Of a stretch of 64,000 nucleotides of DNA, positions 44,081 through 52,467 are shown piece after piece (position 1 is the stretch's first letter; each line of letters begins with the position of its first letter). Made by a program: the position numbers and the translations under genes. The stretch is from the NCBI GenBank assembly GCA_964588385.1, contig CAZPPG010000004.1, forward strand, positions 1-64,000. Direction: 5' to 3'. The stretch comes from JAHBWV01 sp964588385. Its GTDB lineage: Bacteria > Planctomycetota > Phycisphaerae > Phycisphaerales > UBA1924. A model generated the notes under the pieces. The model made no database searches, had not been told where the DNA came from, and was given only the letters and a program-made list of their open reading frames with translations.

Positions 44081-46345
44081 TTGAAGATCACGAATGTGTT
44101 CCGCGCCATCGCCGCGCTCGCTCTCACTCTCGTCTCGCTGCCGGCGTTTGCCCAGTGTCTGGACTGGCGCCAGGAGACCACGGCACGTGTCGTCGGCCAT
44201 TCCATCGCCCACGACACCGACCGGGGCTTCCCCGTCATGTTCGGCGGCTACACCGGCAACGGCTTCCTCAACACCACGGCCGAATGGGACGGGGCCGCAT
44301 GGCGCGTCCGCAAGACCGTCAACAGCCCCTCCCCCCGCGCCGGCGCGATGATGGCCTACGACTCGACCCGCAAGGTCGTCGTCCTTTTCGGCGGCGATTC
44401 CGACGGCTTCACCTATTTCAACGACACATGGGAGTACAACGGCATCAACTGGACGTTGAAGTCCATCCCCGGCGCCAAGCCCGCCACCCGCACCGAGGGC
44501 GCGATGGTCTACGACGCCGCCCGAGGCGTGATCGTCCTCTTCGGCGGCCAGACCGATGTCGCCCAGTACGGCGACACGTGGGAGTACAACGGCTCCACGT
44601 GGACACAGGTCCCGACCTCCGGCCCCACCGCCCGCTTCAACCACGCGATGGTGTATGACAGCATCAACAGCCGCACGCTCCTCTTCGGCGGCTGGGCCCT
44701 CTTCGCCAACAACGAGACATGGTCCTACGACGGCTCGAGCTGGACACAGTTGGCGCCGACCACCTTCCCGCCCCACCTCTATGCCCACGCCGCGGCGTTC
44801 GATCCGACGCTCGGCGCGATGGTCGTCAACGGCGGTATCAACAGTTCCTACGTCGCCAACCCGCAGACGTGGGCATTCGACGGGACCAACTGGTCGCTCT
44901 CAACCTCGGCCCAGAATCCCGCGGCCCGCGCGTTCCACGCCATGACCTATGACCACAACGCCGAGCGGATCGTCATGCACGGCGGAATCGGCACGGACAC
45001 CTGGACCTGGTCGTTCGGCAACTGGACTCGAGCCGATCTCGGCATGCCCGGCGTCCGCACCCACGGCGCGTTCACCTACGACACCAACCGCGACGTCGCC
45101 GTGCTCTACGGCGGGTACAACGGCAACGCCTCGCCAGAACTCTGGGAATGGGACGGCCGCGCCTGGTCGCTGCGCTCTTCCTCCGGCGGCCCCGGCGGCG
45201 TCTTCGCAACGCCGATGGACTTCCACTCCGGCATCAACCAGAGCGTCATCGCCGTCGGCGGCACGGATTCGAACATGGACACCTGGGGCTGGGACGGTTC
45301 CGCGTGGAACCTGCTCGACTCAAATGGCCCTCCCAACCGCGGCTCGCACTTCCTCGCCTATGACCCGGCCCGTGACCGCCTCGTCGTCTTCGGCGGCAAC
45401 GACAACACCGGCAATCTCGGCGACACGTGGGAATGGGACGGCTCGTCCTGGACCCTTGCCTCCACCACCGGGCCCTCCCCGCGCTGGTCCGGTGCAATGG
45501 TCTACTCCCCGGCCCACGGCGGCATCGTCCTCTACGGCGGCACACCCGGCTCCCCCACGTACGCCGACACCTGGGTCTGGAACGGCACCGTCTGGACCGA
45601 GATCGCGGGCGCGAACCAGCCCGGTCCGCGCGTCGGGCATGTCATGACCTACCACGCCGCACGCGGGTCGGTCGTCCTCTTCGGCGGCCCCTTCGTCAAC
45701 ACCGCGTGGGAACTCGTCGGTACCGCGTGGGTCTCCATTCCGCACGTGTCGACGCCGCCCTCCGGCCGCTGGCTCTCCATGATGTGCTACGACCCCAACG
45801 CGCAGCAGGCCCTGCTCTTCGGGGGCTCTGCGTCCGGCTCTCCCGGCTGGCAGAACGACTTGTGGGGCTTCGGATCTCCCGTGCGCGTGGTGCACAATCC
45901 AAAGGACGCCCGCGCCGACCTCGGTGAGACCGTGAAGTTCACCGTCACCGCGGACGGCCAGTCCGGCCTTACGTATCGCTGGCGGAAGAACGGCGTGGAC
46001 CTCAGCAACGGCTCGGGCGTCTCGGGCGCGACGACCCGCACGCTCACGCTCACACCCAACGATCTGGATGACTACACCGGCTACTCGTGCGCGGTGACCG
46101 GCTCGTGCGGCACCATCGTCTCCGCCGAGGCCCAGCTCCGCAGCAACTGTGCCGCCGACTTCAACCTCGACGGCGAGGCCGACATCCTCGACCTTCTGGA
46201 CTTCCTGGACTCCTTCGGTCAGTGTGAGGGGCAGCCCGCGCCGTGCGCCCCGCTCGGCATCGAGGCCGACCTCAATGGCGACACGATCATCGACATCGTC
46301 GACTTCCTGGACTTCCTCGACGCCTTCGGCACCGGCTGCGACTGA
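44081..46345 (+). CDS. Secreted kelch-repeat protein with Ig-like domain and dockerin-like C-terminus
   Basis: A 754-residue exported protein. The start is TTG at 44081, with GGGAGA 7 nt upstream and a signal peptide (KITNVFRAIAALALTLVSL, cut near AFAQ); the frame is open to 44021 but the extra residues would spoil the signal. Residues about 50-590 form ten or more kelch blades marked by VVLFGG, DTWEYNG and GAMVYD-type repeats. An Ig-like domain follows (about 600-690, GLTYRWRKNGVDLS). The end has two Asp-rich loops, ADFNLDGEADILDLLDFLDS and LNGDTIIDIVDFLDFLDAFG, matching EF-hand/dockerin repeats. It is probably a cell-surface or complex-forming protein with a calcium-bound C-terminus. Confidence 0.85.
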   Translation: MKITNVFRAIAALALTLVSLPAFAQCLDWRQETTARVVGHSIAHDTDRGFPVMFGGYTGNGFLNTTAEWDGAAWRVRKTVNSPSPRAGAMMAYDSTRKVVVLFGGDSDGFTYFNDTWEYNGINWTLKSIPGAKPATRTEGAMVYDAARGVIVLFGGQTDVAQYGDTWEYNGSTWTQVPTSGPTARFNHAMVYDSINSRTLLFGGWALFANNETWSYDGSSWTQLAPTTFPPHLYAHAAAFDPTLGAMVVNGGINSSYVANPQTWAFDGTNWSLSTSAQNPAARAFHAMTYDHNAERIVMHGGIGTDTWTWSFGNWTRADLGMPGVRTHGAFTYDTNRDVAVLYGGYNGNASPELWEWDGRAWSLRSSSGGPGGVFATPMDFHSGINQSVIAVGGTDSNMDTWGWDGSAWNLLDSNGPPNRGSHFLAYDPARDRLVVFGGNDNTGNLGDTWEWDGSSWTLASTTGPSPRWSGAMVYSPAHGGIVLYGGTPGSPTYADTWVWNGTVWTEIAGANQPGPRVGHVMTYHAARGSVVLFGGPFVNTAWELVGTAWVSIPHVSTPPSGRWLSMMCYDPNAQQALLFGGSASGSPGWQNDLWGFGSPVRVVHNPKDARADLGETVKFTVTADGQSGLTYRWRKNGVDLSNGSGVSGATTRTLTLTPNDLDDYTGYSCAVTGSCGTIVSAEAQLRSNCAADFNLDGEADILDLLDFLDSFGQCEGQPAPCAPLGIEADLNGDTIIDIVDFLDFLDAFGTGCD

Positions 46346-46450
46346 GGCCCGCGTGCAATGCGGTGACAGCCCGCGGCCGATCCGCGCCCGATCCGCGGCT
46401 CGGACGCCCCGCGCCAACTTGCCCCAGCCTCCCTCCTACCCTCATCGACC

Positions 46451-47383
46451 ATGTCACTCATCGTCACAGGCACCATCGGCATCGACACCATCCACACACC
46501 CGGGGGCGAGAAGCGCGAGGGCGTGCTGGGTGGCTCCGCCGCTTACTTCGCCGCCGCCGCGTCGTTCTACCAGACCGTCCGCATGGTCGCCGTCGTCGGG
46601 GATGACTTCCCCTCCGAGCACATGCGGACGCTGGGCATGTTCAAGGGGATCGACACGGGCGGGCTCGAGGTTCGCAAGGGTTCCAAGACCTTCCGCTGGG
46701 GCGGGAAGTACGCGGAGAACATGGACCATCGGGACACGCTCTTCACGGAACTCGGTGTGCTGCTGGAGAAGCCGCCCGCGGTGCCGCAGGAGTTCAAGGA
46801 CTCCGCCTTCGTCTTTCTCGCGAACACCGCCCCTGCGGTGCAGATGCAGATGCTGGAGCAGTTCCCCAAGCGCGTCATGGCGGTGGCTGACACCATGGAC
46901 CTGTGGATCGACACGGCCCGCGCCGACCTGGAAGAACTGATCCGGCGCGTCGATGGGCTTGTGCTCAACTATGACGAGGCCGAGCTCTTTGCCGGCAAGA
47001 AGAACACGATCCGCGCGGCCAAGAAGATCCTGGAGCTCGGGCCCAAGTTCGTCGTCGTCAAGAAGGGCGAGCACGGGTGCCTCTTCATCCATCGCGACGG
47101 CATCGCCGCGTTGCCCGCGTATCCGGCCGAAGAGGTCGTCGATCCCACCGGCGCGGGCGACACCTTCGCCGGCGGCATGATGGGCCACATCGCCCGCGCC
47201 TCCGCACGCGGCATCTCGCACGTTCCCACCAGCTTCGACGTGGTGCGCAAGGCTCTGGCCCACGGCACCGTCATGGCCAGCTTCAACATCGAGAGCTTCA
47301 GCATGGAGCGGCTCACCAAGCTCAAGGCCGAAGAGATCGACCGACGCTTCGATGAGTTCGTTGAACTCACCAGCATCTCCTAG
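46451..47383 (+). CDS. PfkB-family (ribokinase-like) carbohydrate or nucleoside kinase
   Basis: Soluble kinase of 310 residues. The N-terminal GGSAAYFAAAASFY corresponds to PfkB signature 1 and the C-terminal DPTGAGDTFAGGMMG to signature 2, with the catalytic Asp of GAGD. KKGEHGCLFIHRDG and VLNYDEAELFAG are the ATP-side strands. The sequence between residues 75 and 110 (FRWGGKYAENMDHRDTLFTE) marks a subgroup related to adenosine or inosine kinases more than to phosphofructokinase, but the substrate is open. The methyltransferase starts 39 bp after the stop on the same strand. Confidence 0.88.
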   Translation: MSLIVTGTIGIDTIHTPGGEKREGVLGGSAAYFAAAASFYQTVRMVAVVGDDFPSEHMRTLGMFKGIDTGGLEVRKGSKTFRWGGKYAENMDHRDTLFTELGVLLEKPPAVPQEFKDSAFVFLANTAPAVQMQMLEQFPKRVMAVADTMDLWIDTARADLEELIRRVDGLVLNYDEAELFAGKKNTIRAAKKILELGPKFVVVKKGEHGCLFIHRDGIAALPAYPAEEVVDPTGAGDTFAGGMMGHIARASARGISHVPTSFDVVRKALAHGTVMASFNIESFSMERLTKLKAEEIDRRFDEFVELTSIS

Positions 47384-47421
47384 AGACGCGCACAGCACCG
47401 GGCGGCCGGGAAAGATGGAAC

Positions 47422-48144
47422 ATGCCGGAGCGCGAGCCCGATCCTCCGATTGACCTCACGGTGCCCTGGCTGGAGCCCTACAAAGAAGCCGCGGCCAAGG
47501 GCGGCTCCTCGTTCGGTACGCTCCTCTGGCGCAGCGAAGAGTTCCAGCGGACCCGCTTCCGCGTCCTCACGGAGATGATCGATCTGACGGGCCGCGTGGT
47601 GATCGACTGCGGCTGCGGGCGCGCCGATTTCCTCACCTATCTGACCGAACGCGACATCGCGTATCGCGCCTACGTCGGTATCGATGCCCTGCCGGTGATG
47701 GTCGAGCACTGCCAGGCCCGCATCCGCAAGCAGAATCTGCTCCGAGCCCGAGCCATGCTCGGCGACTTCGCGTCCGGCACCGACACGTTTGACAGGTACA
47801 TCCGCGACCTGGGCGCGGGCACGCATGCGATCGGGGGAGGCGGCGAGGTCTTTCTCTTCAGCGGCTCGCTCAACACCTGTGAGCAGCCGTTCGCGCTCGA
47901 GATCCTGGAACGGGCGTGGCGAGCGATCGCTCCCGCGCCGCACGCCGAACGACCGGGGGCAGCCATCGCCTTCAACTTCCTGAGCGGTTCATGCGGTAAG
48001 AAATGGAAGGCCGTCGGCACCGGCCCCGCAAACCGCTTCGAGACAGGTGCGATGATCGCCTTCGCCCTCGAACGCACACCCAAGGTTCTCTTCCGGCAGG
48101 ACTACCTGGATGGCCACGACGCGTCCATCGTGATGCTCGCCTGA
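47422..48144 (+). CDS. Class I SAM-dependent methyltransferase
   Basis: A 240-residue protein with the Rossmann methyltransferase fold. Motif I is VVIDCGCGRADFLTYL (residues about 53-68), followed by the acidic end of strand 2, YVGIDALPVMVEHCQ. Strand 4 is near residue 140 (GEVFLFSGSLNTC). The rest shows LSGSCGKKWKAVG near residue 194 and a short C-terminus. The substrate is unknown. Context of PfkB kinase upstream and glutamine amidotransferase 56 bp downstream does not define a known pathway. Confidence 0.82.
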   Translation: MPEREPDPPIDLTVPWLEPYKEAAAKGGSSFGTLLWRSEEFQRTRFRVLTEMIDLTGRVVIDCGCGRADFLTYLTERDIAYRAYVGIDALPVMVEHCQARIRKQNLLRARAMLGDFASGTDTFDRYIRDLGAGTHAIGGGGEVFLFSGSLNTCEQPFALEILERAWRAIAPAPHAERPGAAIAFNFLSGSCGKKWKAVGTGPANRFETGAMIAFALERTPKVLFRQDYLDGHDASIVMLA

Positions 48145-48199
48145 GCGCGAGCGCCCCCCGGGGGGCCGCGCACGCCATCCGGGCGTACCATCCCGCCCT

Positions 48200-48925
48200 A
48201 TGGCAATCATCGTCTTTCAGCACAGTGAACGTGGCGGCCCCGGCCGCCTGGGCGCATCGCTCCGCGACCACGGCTTCAAGCTCGACATCCGGCGACTCGA
48301 CCTCCTCGGCGCCAAAGGCCTCCCCGCCGATCTCGACAACGTTCACGGCATCATCTCACTCGGCGGCCCGCAGAATGTCGGCGAGGCGCACGAGTGGATG
48401 TCCGGCGAACTCGAGCTCTTGAAGCAGGCCCACCTGAAGCAGTTGCCCGTCATCGGCATCTGCCTCGGCGCACAGATGATCGCCGCGGCCCTCGGAGGCG
48501 AGGTCGGCCCCATGGAAAGGCCCGAGATCGGCATGCCCATCGTCTCGCTCAATGCCGCGGGCCAGATCGAGACCATGATGGGGGGCATCCCCTGGAACTG
48601 TCCGCAGTTCTCCACGCACGGCTATGAGGTAAAGAAGCTGCCGACCGGCGCACAGTCGCTTGCCGGTTCCTCCATGTGCCCGATCCAGGCGTTCCGCGTC
48701 GGCATCCGCACGTATGGATTCCAGTACCACCCGGAGGTCGACATGGAGTCGATCCGCGCGTATGCCGCGGCGGATGGCAAGTTCCACGAGCGTGCCGGCG
48801 TGACCGCTGAGCAGGTGGTGACCGACGCGGAGAAGCACTACGAGATGTTCGCGCGTGCCGCGGACCGGCTCGCCGTGAACCTGGCGACGTACCTGTTCCC
48901 GCTCAGCCGCAAGCTGACGGCGTGA
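48200..48925 (+). CDS. Class I glutamine amidotransferase domain protein
   Basis: A 241-residue stand-alone GATase1 domain of the GMP-synthase/YfeJ type. The nucleophile is Cys88 in VIGICLGAQMIAAALGG; the His-Glu pair is in YGFQYHPEVDME. The oxyanion region is IISLGGPQNVGEA. It hydrolyses glutamine to donate ammonia or acts on gamma-glutamyl compounds; no synthase partner lies nearby. The start ATG at 48200 lacks a clear ribosome site. Confidence 0.88.
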   Translation: MAIIVFQHSERGGPGRLGASLRDHGFKLDIRRLDLLGAKGLPADLDNVHGIISLGGPQNVGEAHEWMSGELELLKQAHLKQLPVIGICLGAQMIAAALGGEVGPMERPEIGMPIVSLNAAGQIETMMGGIPWNCPQFSTHGYEVKKLPTGAQSLAGSSMCPIQAFRVGIRTYGFQYHPEVDMESIRAYAAADGKFHERAGVTAEQVVTDAEKHYEMFARAADRLAVNLATYLFPLSRKLTA

Positions 48926-48930
48926 GGAGA

Positions 48931-48970
48931 AAGGCACTCAACGCGGAGGGCCGCAGAGGGCCGCGGAGAT
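48931..48970. repeat. Intergenic CGCGGAG-type short repeats (plus orientation)
   Basis: CGCGGAG (48942-48948), CGCAGAG (48952-48958) and CGCGGAG (48962-48968) at 10-nt spacing fill the spacer before the gene at 48976. It is the reverse complement in type of the tract at 49404-49503. Confidence 0.8.
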
Positions 48971-48975
48971 GAGAA

Positions 48976-49371
48976 ATGGGACAGGATCGGGAAAGATCCG
49001 ACCGACCCCCGATGTTCACGGCCGAGTTCGTGGACTGGCTCCAGGCAGGTATCGATGCAGCGCTCCATGCAACGGCGGTCTGCCACGGCGTCGAGCGCAT
49101 CCTGCTCGATCGTGGCAGTGATGTGACAGATCTTGATGCGTGCGTCGATGTCCGGGTATGGGGAACGGAGTGGTCAGACAGGCTTTTCTCGATCTTCGTG
49201 CCCGAAACCATTCGTGGCTTTCTGGCGCCTGAGTCACCATCACAAGGGACGAAAGACATCTACACAACCGGCGGCCCGCTGATCCTCGTCCGGTCGATCA
49301 ACGCCGAGTCGATCGTTCGCGCAGTGCTGCGGTATGTAGAAATGGAGCAGCCTCGCATCAGCCCTTCCTAA
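48976..49371 (+). CDS. Hypothetical protein between two inverted repeat tracts
   Basis: A 131-residue soluble protein with no family I recognise. It is a mixed alpha/beta sequence: FVDWLQAGIDAALHATAV and ILLDRGSDVTDLDACVDVRV, then IRGFLAPESPS, a SINAESIVRAVLRYVEME helix, and no membrane segment. ATG at 48976 is used; an internal ATG at 49012 is possible. It is bracketed by short-repeat tracts in opposite orientation (48931-48970 and 49404-49503). Confidence 0.55.
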   Translation: MGQDRERSDRPPMFTAEFVDWLQAGIDAALHATAVCHGVERILLDRGSDVTDLDACVDVRVWGTEWSDRLFSIFVPETIRGFLAPESPSQGTKDIYTTGGPLILVRSINAESIVRAVLRYVEMEQPRISPS

Positions 49372-49403
49372 ACTCCCCAATCCCCATCACCTGTCCCGCT
49401 CTC

Positions 49404-49503
49404 CCTTCGCGTTCTTCGCGACCTTCGCGTTCACACTGCCTTTCTCCGTGGCCCTCCGTGTGCTCCGTGGTAAATGTCTCGTCTTCTCCGCGGCCCTCCG
49501 CGT
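49404..49503. repeat. Intergenic CTTCGCG / CTCCGTG / CTCCGCG repeats (minus orientation)
   Basis: CTTCGCG occurs three times at 9-nt spacing (49405, 49414, 49423), CTCCGTG three times (49444, 49454, 49463) and CTCCGCG twice (49486, 49496). The tract lies between the hypothetical gene and the DNA glycosylase start. Similar units occur at 50634 and, in the other orientation, at 48931. Confidence 0.9.
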
Positions 49504-49526
49504 TGAGTCCTGCCTTTGGTTCTTCC

Positions 49527-50513
49527 ATGCCAACCCACTTCACGATTCCCGTGCCGCCCGACTACTCGCTCACGCGTGACGCCTGCTCGTACGGGTACTT
49601 CCTGCTGAGCCCGAACCACTGGGATCCGCGGACCGAGACGCTGACGCGCATCCTCGATCTGGAGGGCGGGCCGGCGCGGATCGTGATCGCCCAGCCGCGG
49701 CAGGACGGCAAGCCCGCCCCCGCGCGGATCAGCAAGGCCTCTCACTTCACACGCGGCCGCGACCTCGCCTGCACCTCCGACCGCCGTCTCGCCAAGCGCG
49801 AGATCACCGAGGCCTCCGCCCTTATCGCGCGCATGCTCCGCCTCGACGATGACGAGGCGACCATCCGCGCGTACCACAAGGTCGATCCGCGCTTCAGGCC
49901 CCTCGGGCGCGGCCGGCTCTTCCGCTCCCCCACGCTCTTCGAAGACATCATCAAGACCGTCACCAGTTGCAACGTGCAATGGCCGAGCACGGTGGTGATG
50001 AACGACCGCCTCTGCGCCGTGGTCGGCGAAGGGGGTGGCTTCCCATCGGCCCGCAAACTCGCCCGGGCCCGCGCCAGCACCCTCCGCGCCCGCTGCCGCG
50101 TCGGGTACCGCGACAAACGCATCATCGAACTCTCCGAGATGTTCGCCTCGGGCGAGATCGACCCGCACTGGTGCGAGGATCCGGCCACCAGCGACGAGGA
50201 TCTGCGGAAGTTCCTGATCGATCTGCCCGGCATCGGCCCCTACGCCGCGGCGAACATCATGCAGTTGCTGGGCCGCTATCACCTCCTTCCCCTCGACTCC
50301 GAGAGCGTCCGGCACGGCAAGACGATCCTCGGCATGGAGGGCACGGACAAGGCGATCATGAAGATGATCGACGCCCACTTCGCGCCCTTTGGGCCGCACA
50401 AGTTCCGCTCGTACTGGTTCGAGTTGTGGGAGTTCTACGAGCAGAAGCGCGGCCCGTCATGGACGTGGGAACGCGAAACCACCGGCAAGACCTTTACGGC
50501 CTCGCAGTTCTGA
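49527..50513 (+). CDS. HhH-GPD family DNA glycosylase (AlkA/OGG-like)
   Basis: Base-excision repair glycosylase of 328 residues. The helix-hairpin-helix is LPGIGPYAAANIMQLLG, followed after ten residues by the catalytic Asp region LPLDSES. An N-terminal part (about 1-115) may be the AlkA-type beta domain, and FRSPTLFEDIIKTVTSCNVQ matches the usual entry helix of AlkA/OGG1. There is no Fe-S Cys cluster. It should remove alkylated or oxidised bases; the exact base is not settled. ATG at 49527 is chosen because the frame upstream to 49458 is repeat sequence. Confidence 0.85.
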   Translation: MPTHFTIPVPPDYSLTRDACSYGYFLLSPNHWDPRTETLTRILDLEGGPARIVIAQPRQDGKPAPARISKASHFTRGRDLACTSDRRLAKREITEASALIARMLRLDDDEATIRAYHKVDPRFRPLGRGRLFRSPTLFEDIIKTVTSCNVQWPSTVVMNDRLCAVVGEGGGFPSARKLARARASTLRARCRVGYRDKRIIELSEMFASGEIDPHWCEDPATSDEDLRKFLIDLPGIGPYAAANIMQLLGRYHLLPLDSESVRHGKTILGMEGTDKAIMKMIDAHFAPFGPHKFRSYWFELWEFYEQKRGPSWTWERETTGKTFTASQF

Positions 50514-50633
50514 AGAGAAGAGGACTCAAAAGGGAGCCCGAGCGCGAAGCTCGGGGTCATGAGCATTCGCCAAGACCTGCCCCGCTTCCACCACCCCCTC
50601 TACGCTCGTCATCCGGCCTCCCCCCTTTCCTTC

Positions 50634-50670
50634 CCTCTGCGTCACTCTGATACCTCCGCGACCTCTGCGT
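50634..50670. repeat. Intergenic CTCTGCG/CTCCGCG short repeats
   Basis: CTCTGCG (50635-50641), CTCCGCG (50654-50660) and CTCTGCG (50663-50669) in the spacer 20 bp before the sulfotransferase-like start at 50690, in the same orientation as the tract at 49404. Confidence 0.7.
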
Positions 50671-50689
50671 TCTCTTCCCATTGAGTCCC

Positions 50690-51568
50690 ATGCCCGACGC
50701 CCCACCCATCGCCTGGCTCTTCTCCATGATCCGCTCCGGATCATCGATCGGCGCCTACGCCGCGGCCGCCCCCTTCGGCGGCGTCGTCGCCGATGAGATC
50801 TTCGGCCCCTGGGTCCGCACCGGCCCCCACTACAAGTTCCCGCCGGAGCAGCAGACCGTCACCGAGCTCTTCCGCACCAGCGCGGGCATCATCACGCCCG
50901 AGATCGCGCGTGCCGCGGACACCGTCTTCGACAAGCTCGCGCGTGGCGAGGCCGGCATCCCGGTTTGTGCGTCGGGGCATGAGCATCTGCTCGCGCAGGT
51001 GCCCGAGGGTGGAGGGGGGAGCGGGCGCCGTATCGTCGTCAAGATGCCCCACGACCATCCCGCGCCCGCCGAGGTCGCCCGCATCTGGCCGCGCCACCCC
51101 CACGCCTTCCTCCTCCGGAACCCCATCGACCGGCTCAGCAGCATCATCCTCCGGGGCATGCTCCCCGAGGGCTCCAGCGGCGGACCGGGCACATGCATCA
51201 CCGCCAACTGGGACCTCCCCCAGCTCCAGCAGTTCTGCCGGCGCTGGCTCGACGCGCGCGGACACGGTCGCGGGCTTGTCTACGACGACATCAAGCGCGA
51301 CCCGAGCGGGTTCTTCAGCCGGCTCTTTGGTGCCTGGGGGTGGCCCACCGATGATGCGTCCGTCGCCGCGGCGGTGGGGTATGCCAAAGCCAACTACCAC
51401 GCCATGAGCATCCAGAAGGACGCCGCTGCGGACACCGCCCGCCCCGCCAGCACCCAGAAACGCCTCGCTCCCCGCTCCGCAATCGAGCTGTATCTCTCTG
51501 ACAACACGATTGTTACAGCGATGCGTGCGGCGGGTTGGGCGACGGATGTCGACGCGTACGCGAGCTAA
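50690..51568 (+). CDS. Sulfotransferase-like P-loop protein
   Basis: A 292-residue protein. The N-terminus IAWLFSMIRSGSSIGAYAAA resembles the 5'-phosphosulfate loop (PRSGST type) with Met-Ile in place of Tyr-Pro. A second motif, FLLRNPIDRLSSII, corresponds to the 3'-phosphate strand (RxPxDR). LVYDDIKRDPSGFFSRLFGA is the matching late segment. The fold call is good, the sulfotransferase activity is inferred. ATG at 50690 is preferred over TTG at 50681. It is preceded by a short-repeat tract. Confidence 0.68.
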   Translation: MPDAPPIAWLFSMIRSGSSIGAYAAAAPFGGVVADEIFGPWVRTGPHYKFPPEQQTVTELFRTSAGIITPEIARAADTVFDKLARGEAGIPVCASGHEHLLAQVPEGGGGSGRRIVVKMPHDHPAPAEVARIWPRHPHAFLLRNPIDRLSSIILRGMLPEGSSGGPGTCITANWDLPQLQQFCRRWLDARGHGRGLVYDDIKRDPSGFFSRLFGAWGWPTDDASVAAAVGYAKANYHAMSIQKDAAADTARPASTQKRLAPRSAIELYLSDNTIVTAMRAAGWATDVDAYAS

Positions 51569-51748
51569 AATGGGAAACGAAGCTGCCCGTTTCGGTTCCC
51601 AAATAACACCCTGACTTTTGGCGCGACGATTCGACTCTGGGTGCAATCGCCGATTGCAATCAGCGTTACACCTGTGATCGGTGCGAGCGGGTGCCGAGTT
51701 GCCGCGCCCGGAGTTCTGCCGGCGTGGAATTCAGATCAGGAGATGGTC

Positions 51749-52417
51749 ATGTCTTCGACGGGGGCTTTCGCGGGGACTTTGTCGGGCGAGCGGCGGCGCG
51801 AGTCAGCGTCGCGGCGTGCCTTCTCACTCATTGAGCTCTTGGTCGTCATCTTCATCATCTCCATCCTGCTCGGGATCCTGCTCCCCGCGCTCCCCAAGGC
51901 ACGCGATGCGGCACGCAAGGTCCGGTGCGGCGCGAACCTCCGCAGCATCGGCCAATCCGTAGAGATGTACAAGGACCGTTACAAAGAGGCCTTCCCTCTC
52001 GCACGCTATATGCCGCCCCCGTGGATCTCCATGGACCTCGAGAAGCCGCCGTTTAACGCGGCCATGGCCGAGTTCCTGGAGGTTGACGATCTGGCCTACC
52101 GCTGTCCCGGTGACAAGATCGTGTGGGAGCAGAAGTGGACGCCCAACGAGACAACCTTCTGGGTCCAGGAAGGCGACACCGCCGAACGCAACAGCGCGAT
52201 GTCCTACACCTACGTCGTCGGCCTCGGCGGGAACAAGTATGAGAACACCTTCTTCTTCGAGTTCCTGAAGCAGACACCCTCCAGCACGCCGGTCGCCTAC
52301 GACTTCGATGGCGGCACGTTCGAGACAACCACCGGCGAACGCCTCCCCGTTAACTTCTTCCACGACAAACGCAACGTCCTCTTCGTCGATGGCCACGTCG
52401 GCCGATACGGCGACTGA
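51749..52417 (+). CDS. Type II secretion/pilin-like prepilin (DUF1559/GspG-like)
   Basis: A 222-residue pseudopilin. A short leader ends with ASRRAFSLIELLVVIFIISI: the prepilin peptidase site is before Phe of FSLIELL, with the conserved Glu at position 5 and a hydrophobic helix. The globular part has the VRCGANLRSIGQSVEMYKDR stretch seen in planctomycete DUF1559/GspG proteins, and the end NVLFVDGHVGRYGD is the DG-H-type motif common there. Processed at the membrane and assembled into a pseudopilus. ATG at 51749 has AGGAG 6 nt upstream. No other pilus gene is adjacent. Confidence 0.88.
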   Translation: MSSTGAFAGTLSGERRRESASRRAFSLIELLVVIFIISILLGILLPALPKARDAARKVRCGANLRSIGQSVEMYKDRYKEAFPLARYMPPPWISMDLEKPPFNAAMAEFLEVDDLAYRCPGDKIVWEQKWTPNETTFWVQEGDTAERNSAMSYTYVVGLGGNKYENTFFFEFLKQTPSSTPVAYDFDGGTFETTTGERLPVNFFHDKRNVLFVDGHVGRYGD

Positions 52418-52433
52418 TCAACAATCCTGATTC

Positions 52434-52454
52434 CATTGCCCATTGCCCATTGCC
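52434..52454. repeat. CATTGCC triple tandem repeat
   Basis: Three exact head-to-tail CATTGCC units in the 50-bp spacer between the prepilin stop and the ATG at 52468. Confidence 0.9.
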
Positions 52455-52467
52455 CCGGAGCCCTGAC

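Noticed and set aside
48154..48165. Palindrome CCCCCCGGGGGG
   Set aside because: Expected by chance in such GC-rich sequence; no loop, no U tract.
51572..51600. Hairpin GGGAAACGAA/TTCGGTTCCC after the sulfotransferase-like gene
   Set aside because: One mismatch in the stem and followed by AAATAAC, so not a convincing plus-strand terminator.
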